From assembly GCF_014837295.1 (NCBI RefSeq), contig NZ_JACYHB010000015.1:1-64000 (forward strand): a DNA stretch of 64,000 nt. Reading direction: 5' to 3'. The translations under genes were made by a program, and so were the position numbers. The notes under the pieces were generated by a model that saw only the letters and a program-made list of their open reading frames with translations, was not told the DNA's origin and searched no databases. Source of the DNA: Cellulosimicrobium arenosum. GTDB lineage: Bacteria; Actinomycetota; Actinomycetes; Actinomycetales; Cellulomonadaceae. This document shows, in pieces, positions 53,601-60,707 of this stretch (position 1 is the stretch's first letter; every line of letters starts with the position of its first letter).

Positions 53601-54303
53601 CCGTGTGGTCGTCGACGACGTGGACGGTCGAGCCGGTGACCCGGTTGAGCGCCTGTCCCGCGTTGAGCAGCACGTTCGCCTGCTCGGTCGCGGGGAACGT
53701 GTAGCGCTGGACACCGGTGTGCTCGGTCGCGGTGAGCTCCGCGTCGATGGTGCCTTCGGCGCCCTCGAGCCCGACACGGTAGTAGCCGGGCGAGGCGTCC
53801 TCGTCGTCGTGCGAGAAGCCGAGCGCGTACTGCGCGTAGTCGGTCGACGTGATGTCACCGGTCGTGGGCAGGACGGGCAGCGGGCCCCCGAGGCCGCAAC
53901 CGACGCCGGACAGGTGGACGAGCGAGAAGCCGCGGATTGCCGTGCGGTCGTAGTCGTAGCCGACGTTGTGCCCGTTGTCGGGCGAGAGCTGGACCATCCC
54001 GAACGGCACGGCCGCGCCCGGGTACGTGTTCCCGTCGTCCTTCGTCCCGATGAACGGGTTCACGTAGTCGACCAGCGGGTCCTCGACGGCCGCAGCGGCG
54101 GCGTCGGACTCCGTCGCTGCCGGGTCGGCAGGGGCCGCCGACGCCGAGGTGGTCAGACCGGGGACGACCAGCCCGACGACCGTGAGGGCGGCGACAGCCG
54201 CCCCGACCGCTCGTCGGGAGTCTCTCGCCCCTCCGCCGGGTGGCTGTGCTCGACCGATCGGCGCTCGACCCGTCGACGTCCGTACGACGCTCTGTACCCG
54301 CAT
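50638..54303 (-). CDS. secreted GH92 alpha-mannosidase, first gene of the cluster
   Basis: A 1221-residue exported exo-alpha-mannosidase. Signal peptide about 1-57 with a long basic n-region; GH92 domain about 75-800, with general acid E601 in FHEGTAVQYQW, NNEPNLTAPYTYLW (669-682) and GNDDLGTMSAW (709-719). A NEW3-like domain (about 845-945) and a beta-sandwich resembling NPCBM-type modules (about 945-1130) precede the shared C-terminal domain (about 1132-1221, ending SCS). The ATG at 54303 has GAAGGAG 9 bases upstream. Its promoter overlaps a LacI-type operator, so the cluster is probably repressed until a mannan-derived sugar appears. It is a paralogue of the next gene, but the NNEP region has a long insertion, suggesting a different linkage preference. 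Confidence 0.93.
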   Translation of the reverse strand: MRVQSVVRTSTGRAPIGRAQPPGGGARDSRRAVGAAVAALTVVGLVVPGLTTSASAAPADPAATESDAAAAAVEDPLVDYVNPFIGTKDDGNTYPGAAVPFGMVQLSPDNGHNVGYDYDRTAIRGFSLVHLSGVGCGLGGPLPVLPTTGDITSTDYAQYALGFSHDDEDASPGYYRVGLEGAEGTIDAELTATEHTGVQRYTFPATEQANVLLNAGQALNRVTGSTVHVVDDHTVETEITVRGFCQDTEPQTIWTRTTFDRPFTAHGTWDGDTVTAGADESIGGEGRRGAYVTFDTTGGDLDVEAVTAMSYVGPDGAAANLAAETGTFDDLHDAARAAWEERLGLVKVAQGDETDLRTFYSSLYRSFLAPNVGSDVDGRYRGWDQEVHSAGVAGEPSVYYQNYSLWDTYRTQQQLLYLLAPKESADMALSLVRQGEQNGWLPRWGYGTVETNIMTGDPGTVFLVSAWKQGLLAGHEEEAYAVLTQNADGVPPADSPDNGRAGNVEYLRDGFVPHEPSRHGDPGDYDLQHGGSATMEYALSDAMLSTMADGLGHDDDAARYAARGQSFRNVFDPRTGNFRARNADGFFVGDPDPAQSDGFHEGTAVQYQWLAPQDFPGLFDLMGGTDAATDRLDDFFAYDQLVKDPARVARDVWVNGTYDYYGWKTYNPNNEPNLTAPYTYLWTGQPWKTTDVVRAASTLFTDGPDGVTGNDDLGTMSAWNVLSSIGVYPIVPGTDMWGLTTPAFDDVTVTLDPEVFGKDALHLTADGVSDDAHYTQSVSLDGDDLDRAWVTGDELTSAGTLDVSVGSEPSAWATDAAASPGAVVPADGTVERLFVGASPRQPVLAPGGSTEMSVQVVAQGEGTKEGTLEVSSDDAVQATTDLADWSAESDGLPATVEGTITLTAPADAEPGLHTVRLVVSDDAGIETTREVKVVVSGESWIADTFDNVGIGDEGKGNADLDGLGYYLLRGALADAGAVQGLELSVPGTDLTYTLGAPAAGEPDNTLADGQVLKVPEELRSARTISVVGTATNGTHGGDLVLGYADGTTSTASARLSDWCTGNPEKDNILVAKAGARGDGTGTQNIGCGLYATSPIALPEGKVLTSITLPEDKQLHVFAIATDATGAEPAPQVEVTAQARCLAGKAFVAVRATNTGEETAAIELATAYGAKSFAQVEPGKNAYQSFAVRAADVEAGEVTVTVTTEGGEPQQVTTAYDAASCS

Positions 54304-54375
54304 GCAGGTCACTCCTTCGTGCTCCACGACCTCGTGGGAATCGTCCAGCTGCCGGCGGCTGTGCCGACACCGCTT

Positions 54376-54404
54376 ACCCTGACACAGGTTGACAGCGCTA
54401 TCAA
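54376..54404 (-). promoter_or_regulatory. GH92 cluster promoter with LacI-type operator
   Basis: TTGACAGCGCTATCAA (54389-54404) is a 16-base near-perfect palindrome (one mismatch pair) centred on a CG, the classic LacI/GalR-family operator form. On the minus strand its end TTGATA serves as -35 and CAGGGT (54376-54381) as -10, with a 17-base spacer, so a bound repressor would block RNA polymerase. No lacI-type gene lies in the window. Confidence 0.6.
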
Positions 54405-54463
54405 GCCGGTCGTGGGTGGAATCTGATCGAACCGAGGCAGTTCGGACCTGAGACACTCGGGGC

Positions 54464-57202
54464 GTGACCACGACGACCGGCCGGACCGCCTCGCTCCTCG
54501 CCCACGTCCCCGCGCCCACGGGCAGGACGCCCGACCCGGACGCGCTGTACGAGGGGTTCACCACCTGGGTGGGCGAGCAGGGCCTCGAGCTCTACCCCCA
54601 CCAGAGCGAGGCGCTCATCGAGCTGGTCACCGGCTCGCACGTCATCCTGGCCACGCCCACGGGGTCGGGCAAGTCGCTCGTCGCCATGGGTGCGCAGTTC
54701 GCGGCCCTGGCCGCACACCGCTCAGGTCGGGGCGGGCGCACGTTCTACACCGCGCCGCTCAAGGCCCTCGTGAGCGAGAAGTTCTTCGCGCTCGTCGCAG
54801 CGTTCGGGTCGACGAACGTCGGCATGATGACCGGCGACTCCGCCGTCAACGCCGACGCACCGATCATCTGCTGCACCGCCGAGATCCTCGCGAACCTCGC
54901 CCTGCGCCGCGGCGACCGAGCCAGCGGGTCCGCGGACGACGCGATCTCCCAGGTCGTCATGGACGAGTTCCACTTCTACGCGGACCCCCAGCGCGGCTGG
55001 GCCTGGCAGGTCCCGCTCCTCGAGCTCACGGACACCCAGTTCCTGCTGATGTCCGCGACGCTCGGTGACACGACGCGGTTCGTCGACGAGCTCACCGAGC
55101 GCACCGGACGAGCGGTAGCCGAGGTCAGCACGGCCGAGCGTCCCGTCCCGCTCCACTTCTCGTACGTCGTCGAGCCCCTGACCGAGGTCATCGAAGAGCT
55201 CGTCACGACGTACCGCGCTCCCGTGTACGTCGTGCACTTCACGCAGAAGGACGCGGTCGAGCGCGCCCAGTCGCTCCTGTCGACGAAGCTCTCCTCGCGC
55301 GCCGAGAAGGACGCCATCGCCACCGAGCTCGGCGACTTCCGGTTCGGCACCGGCTTCGGCAAGACGCTCAGCAAGTTCCTGCGGGCCGGCGTCGGGGTGC
55401 ACCACGCAGGCATGCTCCCCAAGTACCGGCGCCTCGTCGAACGCCTCACGCAGCGCGGTCTGCTCAAGGTCGTGTGCGGGACGGACACGCTCGGTGTGGG
55501 GATCAACGTGCCGATCCGCACGGTCCTGCTCACGTCGCTCGTCAAGTTCGACGGCGAGCGCATGCGCCACCTCACGGCACGCGAGTTCCACCAGATCGCC
55601 GGGCGCGCAGGGCGCGCGGGGTACGACACGCTCGGCGAGGTGCTCGTCATGGCGCCCGAGCACGTCGTCGAGAACCGCAAGATGCTCGCCAAGGCGGGCG
55701 ACGACCCGAAGAAGCTCAAGAAGATCGTGCGCAAGAAGGCCCCGCAGGGGTCCGTGAACTGGACCGACGCGACGTTCGAGCGCCTGCGCGACGCCGATCC
55801 GGAACCGCTGTCGAGCCACTTCCGCGTGACCCACGCGATGGTGCTCAACGTCCTCGCCCGGTCGGAGCGCCACGGGCACGGTCACTCCACCGACCCCGAC
55901 GCCGGCCAGCGCGACCCCGTCACCGCGATGCGCCACCTCCTGCTCGCCAACCACGACACCGAGTCCCAGCGCCGCGAGCACGTGCGCCAGACGTTCCGCA
56001 TCTACCGTTCCCTGCGCGTCGCGGGGATCGTCGAGCGCGTGCGCGTCCCCGACCCGTCCACGCCGGCGGGGTACCGCCCGAGCGTGCGTCTGACCGTCGA
56101 CGTGCCGCGCGAGTTCGCGCTCAACCAGCCGCTGTCCCCCTTCGCGCTCGCCGCCCTCGACCTGCTCGACGTCGAGGGACCGGGCCACGCCCTCGACGTC
56201 GTCTCCGTCATCGAGGCGACGCTGGACGACCCGCGTCAGGTGCTCTACGCGCAGCAGAACACCGCGAAGGGCACGGCCGTCGCGGCCATGAAGGCCGAGG
56301 GGTACGAGTACGAGGAGCGGATGGCGCTGCTCGAGGAGATCACCTGGCCCAAGCCGCTCGAGGACCTCCTCACGCCGGCGTTCGCCACGTACAAGCAGTC
56401 CAACCCGTGGGTCGCCGACGCCGAGCTCTCGCCGAAGTCCGTGGTGCGGGACATGGTGGAGCGCGCGATGACGTTCGCGGAGTTCGTCTCGGTGTACGGG
56501 CTGGAGCGGACCGAGGGCGTCGTCCTGCGGTACCTCGCCGACGCGTACCGCGCGCTGCGGCAGGTCGTGCCCGACGAGCACCGCACCGAGGACGTGCACG
56601 AGATCGTCGAGTGGCTTGGCGAGCTCGTCCGCGGCACCGACTCGTCACTGCTCGACGAGTGGGAGCGGATGTCCCGCCCGGTGGACGACGACGTGTCCGG
56701 CACGGGCAGCACCCAGTCCGGGGACGGTCCCCTGGCAGGGACGGGCGAGGACGCTCCCGCACGACCGGTCACCGGCAACCCGCGCGCGTTCCGGCGGCTC
56801 GTGCGCAACGCGATGTTCCGCCGGGTCGAGCTCGCGGCACGCGAGGACTACCACGGGCTCGCGGCGCTGGGAGGCGGCTGGGACGCCGACGCGTGGGGCG
56901 ACGCCCTCGACCCGCTCTTCGAGACGCAGGGTGACGACGCGATCGGCATCGGCCCCTCCGCACGGGCGACGGGACTGTTCCAGGTCACCGAGCCGGGTGC
57001 CGAGCTGCCGGCCGGGCACGAGGGTCCGACGACCGCCCACGTCCCCGGCGGCGTCGTGCCCCCGGGGACGTGGCTGGTCCGCCAGGTGCTCGACGACCCG
57101 GCGGGCGACCACGACTGGGCCCTCACGACGACGATCGACCTGCGAGCGAGCGACGAGGCCGGCGCGCCGGTGATCACCGTGCTGGCCGTCGGCCCGCTGT
57201 AG
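54464..57202 (+). CDS. SF2 DExH-type helicase with DUF3516 C-terminus
   Basis: A 912-residue Ski2-like helicase. Walker A is ATPTGSGKS (63-71), motif II is DEFH (168-171), motif III is MSATLGD, and motifs V/VI are GTDTLGVGINVP and HQIAGRAGRAGYD. The C-terminal half (about 470-912) is the actinobacterial DUF3516 domain. It probably acts on RNA or DNA in repair or RNA turnover; no substrate is known. GTG start, 6 bases after GACACT, a weak -10, and no ribosome binding site. It is divergent from the GH92 cluster and unrelated to it. Confidence 0.9.
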   Translation: MTTTTGRTASLLAHVPAPTGRTPDPDALYEGFTTWVGEQGLELYPHQSEALIELVTGSHVILATPTGSGKSLVAMGAQFAALAAHRSGRGGRTFYTAPLKALVSEKFFALVAAFGSTNVGMMTGDSAVNADAPIICCTAEILANLALRRGDRASGSADDAISQVVMDEFHFYADPQRGWAWQVPLLELTDTQFLLMSATLGDTTRFVDELTERTGRAVAEVSTAERPVPLHFSYVVEPLTEVIEELVTTYRAPVYVVHFTQKDAVERAQSLLSTKLSSRAEKDAIATELGDFRFGTGFGKTLSKFLRAGVGVHHAGMLPKYRRLVERLTQRGLLKVVCGTDTLGVGINVPIRTVLLTSLVKFDGERMRHLTAREFHQIAGRAGRAGYDTLGEVLVMAPEHVVENRKMLAKAGDDPKKLKKIVRKKAPQGSVNWTDATFERLRDADPEPLSSHFRVTHAMVLNVLARSERHGHGHSTDPDAGQRDPVTAMRHLLLANHDTESQRREHVRQTFRIYRSLRVAGIVERVRVPDPSTPAGYRPSVRLTVDVPREFALNQPLSPFALAALDLLDVEGPGHALDVVSVIEATLDDPRQVLYAQQNTAKGTAVAAMKAEGYEYEERMALLEEITWPKPLEDLLTPAFATYKQSNPWVADAELSPKSVVRDMVERAMTFAEFVSVYGLERTEGVVLRYLADAYRALRQVVPDEHRTEDVHEIVEWLGELVRGTDSSLLDEWERMSRPVDDDVSGTGSTQSGDGPLAGTGEDAPARPVTGNPRAFRRLVRNAMFRRVELAAREDYHGLAALGGGWDADAWGDALDPLFETQGDDAIGIGPSARATGLFQVTEPGAELPAGHEGPTTAHVPGGVVPPGTWLVRQVLDDPAGDHDWALTTTIDLRASDEAGAPVITVLAVGPL

Positions 57203-57220
57203 GCCACGGATCGCCGTGGC
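57203..57220 (+). terminator. hairpin directly after the helicase gene
   Basis: GCCACGG pairs with CCGTGGC around ATCG, beginning at the base after the TAG stop and lying between convergent genes. Confidence 0.55.
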
Positions 57221-57244
57221 ACGCGCCGACCGCCCGGCGGCCGG

Positions 57245-57649
57245 TCACCCGACGGCCAGCAGTCCCCGCTCCGCCAGGACCTTCTTGGCGACGAGCGTCG
57301 CATTGAGCGCGCGGGGGAACCCGCAGTAGACGGCGGACTGCAGGAGCGCCTCGACGACCTCGGTCGGTGTGAGCCCGGCGTCGAGCGCGGCGTTGACGTG
57401 GATCTCGAGCTGCGGTTCGCAGCCCCCGAGCGCGGTCAGCATGCCGAGCGTGACGAGCTGCCGGTCCCGGGCCACCAGGCCGGGACGCGCGTAGATCTCG
57501 CCGTACGCCCACGCGGAGATCTGGTGCGCCAGCTCCGGGGAGACGTCCACGATCGCGTCGACGTGGGCGGCACCCGCCGCACCGTCCACCGCGTCGAACA
57601 CCGCCCGCCCGTGCTCGTAGCGCTCCTTGCGGGTCGTGGGCTCGTCCAT
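57245..57649 (-). CDS. carboxymuconolactone decarboxylase family protein
   Basis: A 134-residue protein of the CMD/AhpD-like fold: LAHQISAWAYGEIYARPGL, then RDRQLVTLGMLTALGG, then LEIHVNAALDAGLTPTEVVEAL and YCGFPRALNA. There is a Cys in the GGCEPQ turn but no CxxC pair, so it is the CMD rather than the AhpD peroxidase type. Substrate unknown. The ATG at 57649 has GGAGCGG just upstream. Confidence 0.87.
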   Translation of the reverse strand: MDEPTTRKERYEHGRAVFDAVDGAAGAAHVDAIVDVSPELAHQISAWAYGEIYARPGLVARDRQLVTLGMLTALGGCEPQLEIHVNAALDAGLTPTEVVEALLQSAVYCGFPRALNATLVAKKVLAERGLLAVG

Positions 57650-57823
57650 GGGTCCGCTCCTTCGTCCGGGGTGGGTCGACAGGACGAGGTGGTACCGGTT
57701 GCCGGTCGCCGGCGCGGGCAGCACGTGCGGCCTCGCGCGCTTCCGTCGCGCCGCGGCAGCGAGTCTGCCGCGGGGTCCCCCTGCGTCACGTCGGACAGGC
57801 TAGGGGACGCGGCACTCTCCACG

Positions 57824-58729
57824 TCAAGACCCACCCTCGTCCGCCGCACCGGGCCTGCAGCGGTCCCGCCTCTCGGGAAGTCGCCGGAAGCCGGCGGACT
57901 CGTAGGTGGCGACTGCGCCGAGGTTGTCGCTCGGCGTGGCGACGATCACGCTCGACGAGCCCATCTGCCGCAGCGCCCCCGCCGCGGCGAGCGTGACGGC
58001 CCTGCCGTGGCCGCGACCGCGGAAGTCCCGGTGCACGCCCAGGGGTTCGACCAGTCCGGGTCGCCCCGGACCTGCCGCCCAGACCGCCACCACGGCCACC
58101 GCGTCGCCGTCGCGGTCGTGCGCGAGCAGGCACCGGGCATCGGCGAAGGCCGGCCCGGCCGCCATCGTGCTCCACCGGTCGACCGTGGACGTCGACCCGT
58201 CGAACGAGCCCCGGAGCACGCGAGCCCACTCGGGCGCCTGCTCGGCCGTGACCGTGTCGACCTGGATCCCCGGGTCCTGCACCGGCCCCTCCAGGTCGCG
58301 GCGCAGCAACGTCCACGGCTCACCCGAGGCCCAGCCGACCTCGCCCAACCGGTCGTCGACCAGTGCGCCGACGGGTGCTTCGACGCAGGCCTCCCCGTCG
58401 GCCAGCACGCCGCGCTCGGGACGAGCGGCGTCGTCGGCGAGCCGTCGCGCGAGCTCCTCGTCCTGCCGCCCGTCCGGCGAGATCGCCAGGCGAAGCAGCC
58501 CCGGACCGTCGAGGAGCCCGACGGCGAGGAGCTGCCCGCCACGGCGCCACGTCCGGACCGCAGCGGCAGTCGCCTCGGCTCCGAACCGCCAGAACCACCC
58601 GAGGTCTCCCGGGTGGAGCTGGAGCGGCGCGTCGTCGTCCTGCCACGTCCGCAGCGCGCCCACCACGTCGGTCAGTCCGTCGACTCCTGGGGTCTCCAGC
58701 ACGATGGCCATGGCTCGATCAGACACCAT
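57824..58729 (-). CDS. GNAT-family N-acetyltransferase
   Basis: A 301-residue protein with a C-terminal GNAT domain (about 150-285); the acetyl-CoA loop is VHRDFRGRGHGRAVT and the following strand/helix ends NLGAVATYESAGFR. The N-terminal 140 residues resemble a degenerate second GNAT fold. Substrate unknown. The ATG at 58729 follows GAGGGCGAG; a second ATG at 58711 is less well served. Confidence 0.83.
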   Translation of the reverse strand: MVSDRAMAIVLETPGVDGLTDVVGALRTWQDDDAPLQLHPGDLGWFWRFGAEATAAAVRTWRRGGQLLAVGLLDGPGLLRLAISPDGRQDEELARRLADDAARPERGVLADGEACVEAPVGALVDDRLGEVGWASGEPWTLLRRDLEGPVQDPGIQVDTVTAEQAPEWARVLRGSFDGSTSTVDRWSTMAAGPAFADARCLLAHDRDGDAVAVVAVWAAGPGRPGLVEPLGVHRDFRGRGHGRAVTLAAAGALRQMGSSSVIVATPSDNLGAVATYESAGFRRLPERRDRCRPGAADEGGS

Positions 58730-58832
58730 CTCGCCCTCGGCACGCCTCCTGTTTTCCTCGCACGAGCGACGGGCGACCGCTGATCGCTCGAGCCCGCGAC
58801 GGACCGCACCCGGTCTGGGGCAGAATCGGAGA

Positions 58833-59348
58833 GTGGCCAAGAAGTCGCGGTCGTCCGGCAGAACCGGTGCCCACGCCGGCACGCCCGCCGTCGCCCTGCT
58901 CGAGCGCGAGCGCGTCGCCCACACCCTGCACCCGTACGAGCACGACCCGTCGAGCGACCTGAGCTACGGCCTGGAGGCCGCGGCAGCGATCGGTGCGGCG
59001 CCGGAGCAGGTGCTCAAGACGCTGCTGGCGGTCGTCGACGGGGACGACCTCGTCGTCGGGATCGTGCCCGTCGACCGTCAGCTCGACCTCAAGGCGCTCG
59101 CGCGGGCAGTCGGCGGCAAACGGGCGACCATGGCCGAGCCGGCGGCGGCCGAGCGCGCGACGGGCTACGTCGTCGGCGGCATCTCCCCGCTCGGGCAGCG
59201 GCACGCCCACCGCACCGTGCTCGACGAGAGCGCGCTGACGTTCGCGGTCGTGTACGTCTCGGGCGGGCGGCGGGGCCTCGACGTCTGCCTGTCTCCGGCG
59301 GACCTGCTCCGTCTGACGGCGGCGAGCCCGGCCCCGATCGCGAGGTAG
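58833..59348 (+). CDS. YbaK-type aminoacyl-tRNA deacylase
   Basis: A 171-residue editing enzyme of the YbaK/ProX superfamily, which in E. coli hydrolyses Cys-tRNA(Pro). Typical motifs are GAAPEQVLKTLLA, VGIVPVDRQLDLKALARAVGGKRA and the GYVVGGISPLGQR loop. GTG start; CAGAAT lies 6 bases upstream (possible leaderless -10). It is divergent from the GNAT gene and convergent with yccF. Confidence 0.92.
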   Translation: MAKKSRSSGRTGAHAGTPAVALLERERVAHTLHPYEHDPSSDLSYGLEAAAAIGAAPEQVLKTLLAVVDGDDLVVGIVPVDRQLDLKALARAVGGKRATMAEPAAAERATGYVVGGISPLGQRHAHRTVLDESALTFAVVYVSGGRRGLDVCLSPADLLRLTAASPAPIAR

Positions 59349-59391
59349 GGCTCCGGCGACCTCCACCGCCCGGCACGGGCTGACCGGGGTG

Positions 59392-59793
59392 CTACCTCGG
59401 CGGGTACGCCGTGTACGGGGCGGCGGTGGGGACGATGTCCTTGCCGAGCGGCAGGAGCGAGATCGGGATCATCTTGAGGTTCGCGATGCCCAGCGGGATG
59501 CCGATGATCGAGACGAACAACGGGATCGAGGTGAGCACGTGCCCGATCGCGAGCCAGATCCCGGCCACGACCACCCAGATGACGTTGCCGATCGTGGACC
59601 ATGCGCCGGACGTCGGCTTGTCCACGACCATGCGCCCGAACGGCCACAGCGCGTACCCGGCGATCCGGAACGAGGCGATGCCGAAGGGGATGGTCACGAT
59701 GAGGATGCAGCAGATGATTCCCGCCGCGACGTACCCGAGCGCGAGCCAGAAGCCGGCGAGCACGAGCCAGACGATGTTGAGCAGGGTCTTCAC
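59392..59793 (-). CDS. YccF-family inner-membrane protein
   Basis: A 133-residue protein with two YccF repeats, each with a pair of hydrophobic segments and the signature TIPFGIASFRIAGYALWPFG and IGIPLGIANLKMIPISLLPLG. Function unknown. GTG start at 59793. Confidence 0.9.
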   Translation of the reverse strand: MKTLLNIVWLVLAGFWLALGYVAAGIICCILIVTIPFGIASFRIAGYALWPFGRMVVDKPTSGAWSTIGNVIWVVVAGIWLAIGHVLTSIPLFVSIIGIPLGIANLKMIPISLLPLGKDIVPTAAPYTAYPPR

Positions 59794-59875
59794 CCCACCA
59801 TGATCCCCCGAACCGGCCCCGTGCGGGATCCGGGAACTCCCTGACCCGCCCCCGGACGGGCACGGGCGCGCGACC

Positions 59876-59881
59876 TAGACT
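59876..59881 (+). promoter_or_regulatory. -10 box for leaderless yggS-type gene
   Basis: TAGACT, then 7 bases, then the ATG at 59889; no ribosome binding site. Confidence 0.5.
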
Positions 59882-59888
59882 GGCCGGC

Positions 59889-60626
59889 ATGCCCAGCTCC
59901 TCCCCGGACCTCCTCACGCTCGTCACCGAGAACGTCCGGGCGGTCCGGGCACGGATCGACGGTGCCGCGCGCGGCGCCGGGCGCGACCCGTCTGACGTGC
60001 GCCTGCTGGTCGCGACCAAGACGCAGCCGCCCGAGGCCGTCCGCGCCGTCGTCGCGGCCGGCGTCGAGCTCGTCGGGGAGAACCGCGTGCAGGAGCTCGT
60101 CGCGAAGGCGCCCGCGATCGCGGACCTCGTCGCCGCGGGGGACGTCGCGGTGCACATGATCGGGAACCTGCAGCGCAACAAGGTCAACCAGGTCCTCGCG
60201 ACGGCGTCCGCCGTCCAGAGCGTCGACTCCCTCGCGATCGCCGAGGCGCTCTCCTCGCGCTGCGTGCGCGACACGCTCACGATCGACGTGATGGTGCAGG
60301 TCAACGTCTCCGGTGAGGCGTCCAAGTCCGGCGTCGAGCCCGACGACGCGCCCGGCCTCGCGCGCGAGGTCGCCGCCCTGCCGGGGGTGAGGCTCACCGG
60401 GTTCATGACGATCGGGGCGCGCTCGCGCGACGACGACGAGGTCCGTGCCGGGTTCGCGCGCCTGCGCGAGGTGCGGGACGTCGTCGTGCGCGCCGGGGAC
60501 CCACGGACCCGGGACGCCCGGGAGCTGTCGATGGGCATGAGCGGTGATCTCGAGCTCGCCGTCGCCGAGGGTGCGACGATCGTCCGGGTGGGAACAGCGG
60601 TCCTGGGCTCGCGCCCTGCCCCCTGA
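59889..60626 (+). CDS. YggS/PLPBP family pyridoxal-phosphate homeostasis protein
   Basis: A 245-residue single-domain PLP-binding protein related to the alanine racemase barrel. PLP-binding K44 is in LLVATKTQPPEAV; other hallmarks are GENRVQEL, HMIGNLQRNKVNQV, VMVQVNVSGEASKSG, GFMTIG and the C-terminal SMGMSGDLELAVAEGAT. It manages free PLP rather than catalysing a reaction. In actinobacteria it is often in the ftsZ region; here it is alone, with a probable leaderless transcript. Confidence 0.94.
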   Translation: MPSSSPDLLTLVTENVRAVRARIDGAARGAGRDPSDVRLLVATKTQPPEAVRAVVAAGVELVGENRVQELVAKAPAIADLVAAGDVAVHMIGNLQRNKVNQVLATASAVQSVDSLAIAEALSSRCVRDTLTIDVMVQVNVSGEASKSGVEPDDAPGLAREVAALPGVRLTGFMTIGARSRDDDEVRAGFARLREVRDVVVRAGDPRTRDARELSMGMSGDLELAVAEGATIVRVGTAVLGSRPAP

Positions 60627-60707
60627 CCGGTCACGAGGTGCGGCCCCCGGTGGCGGGCGACATACTCGGGGCGTCGAGCACCCCCGAGGTCGTGGAGGAC
60701 CGCGCGC

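Noticed and set aside
37995-54303. Sortase anchoring of the GH92 and phosphatase proteins
   Set aside because: None ends in an LPXTG motif with a hydrophobic segment and basic tail; all end in the Cys-containing shared domain.
39612-54426. Long plus-strand frames (for example 39612-42053, 47013-49715, 50467-54426) antisense to the GH92 cluster
   Set aside because: Compositions dominated by Arg, Val, Asp and His without domains; they mirror the codon bias of the minus-strand genes.
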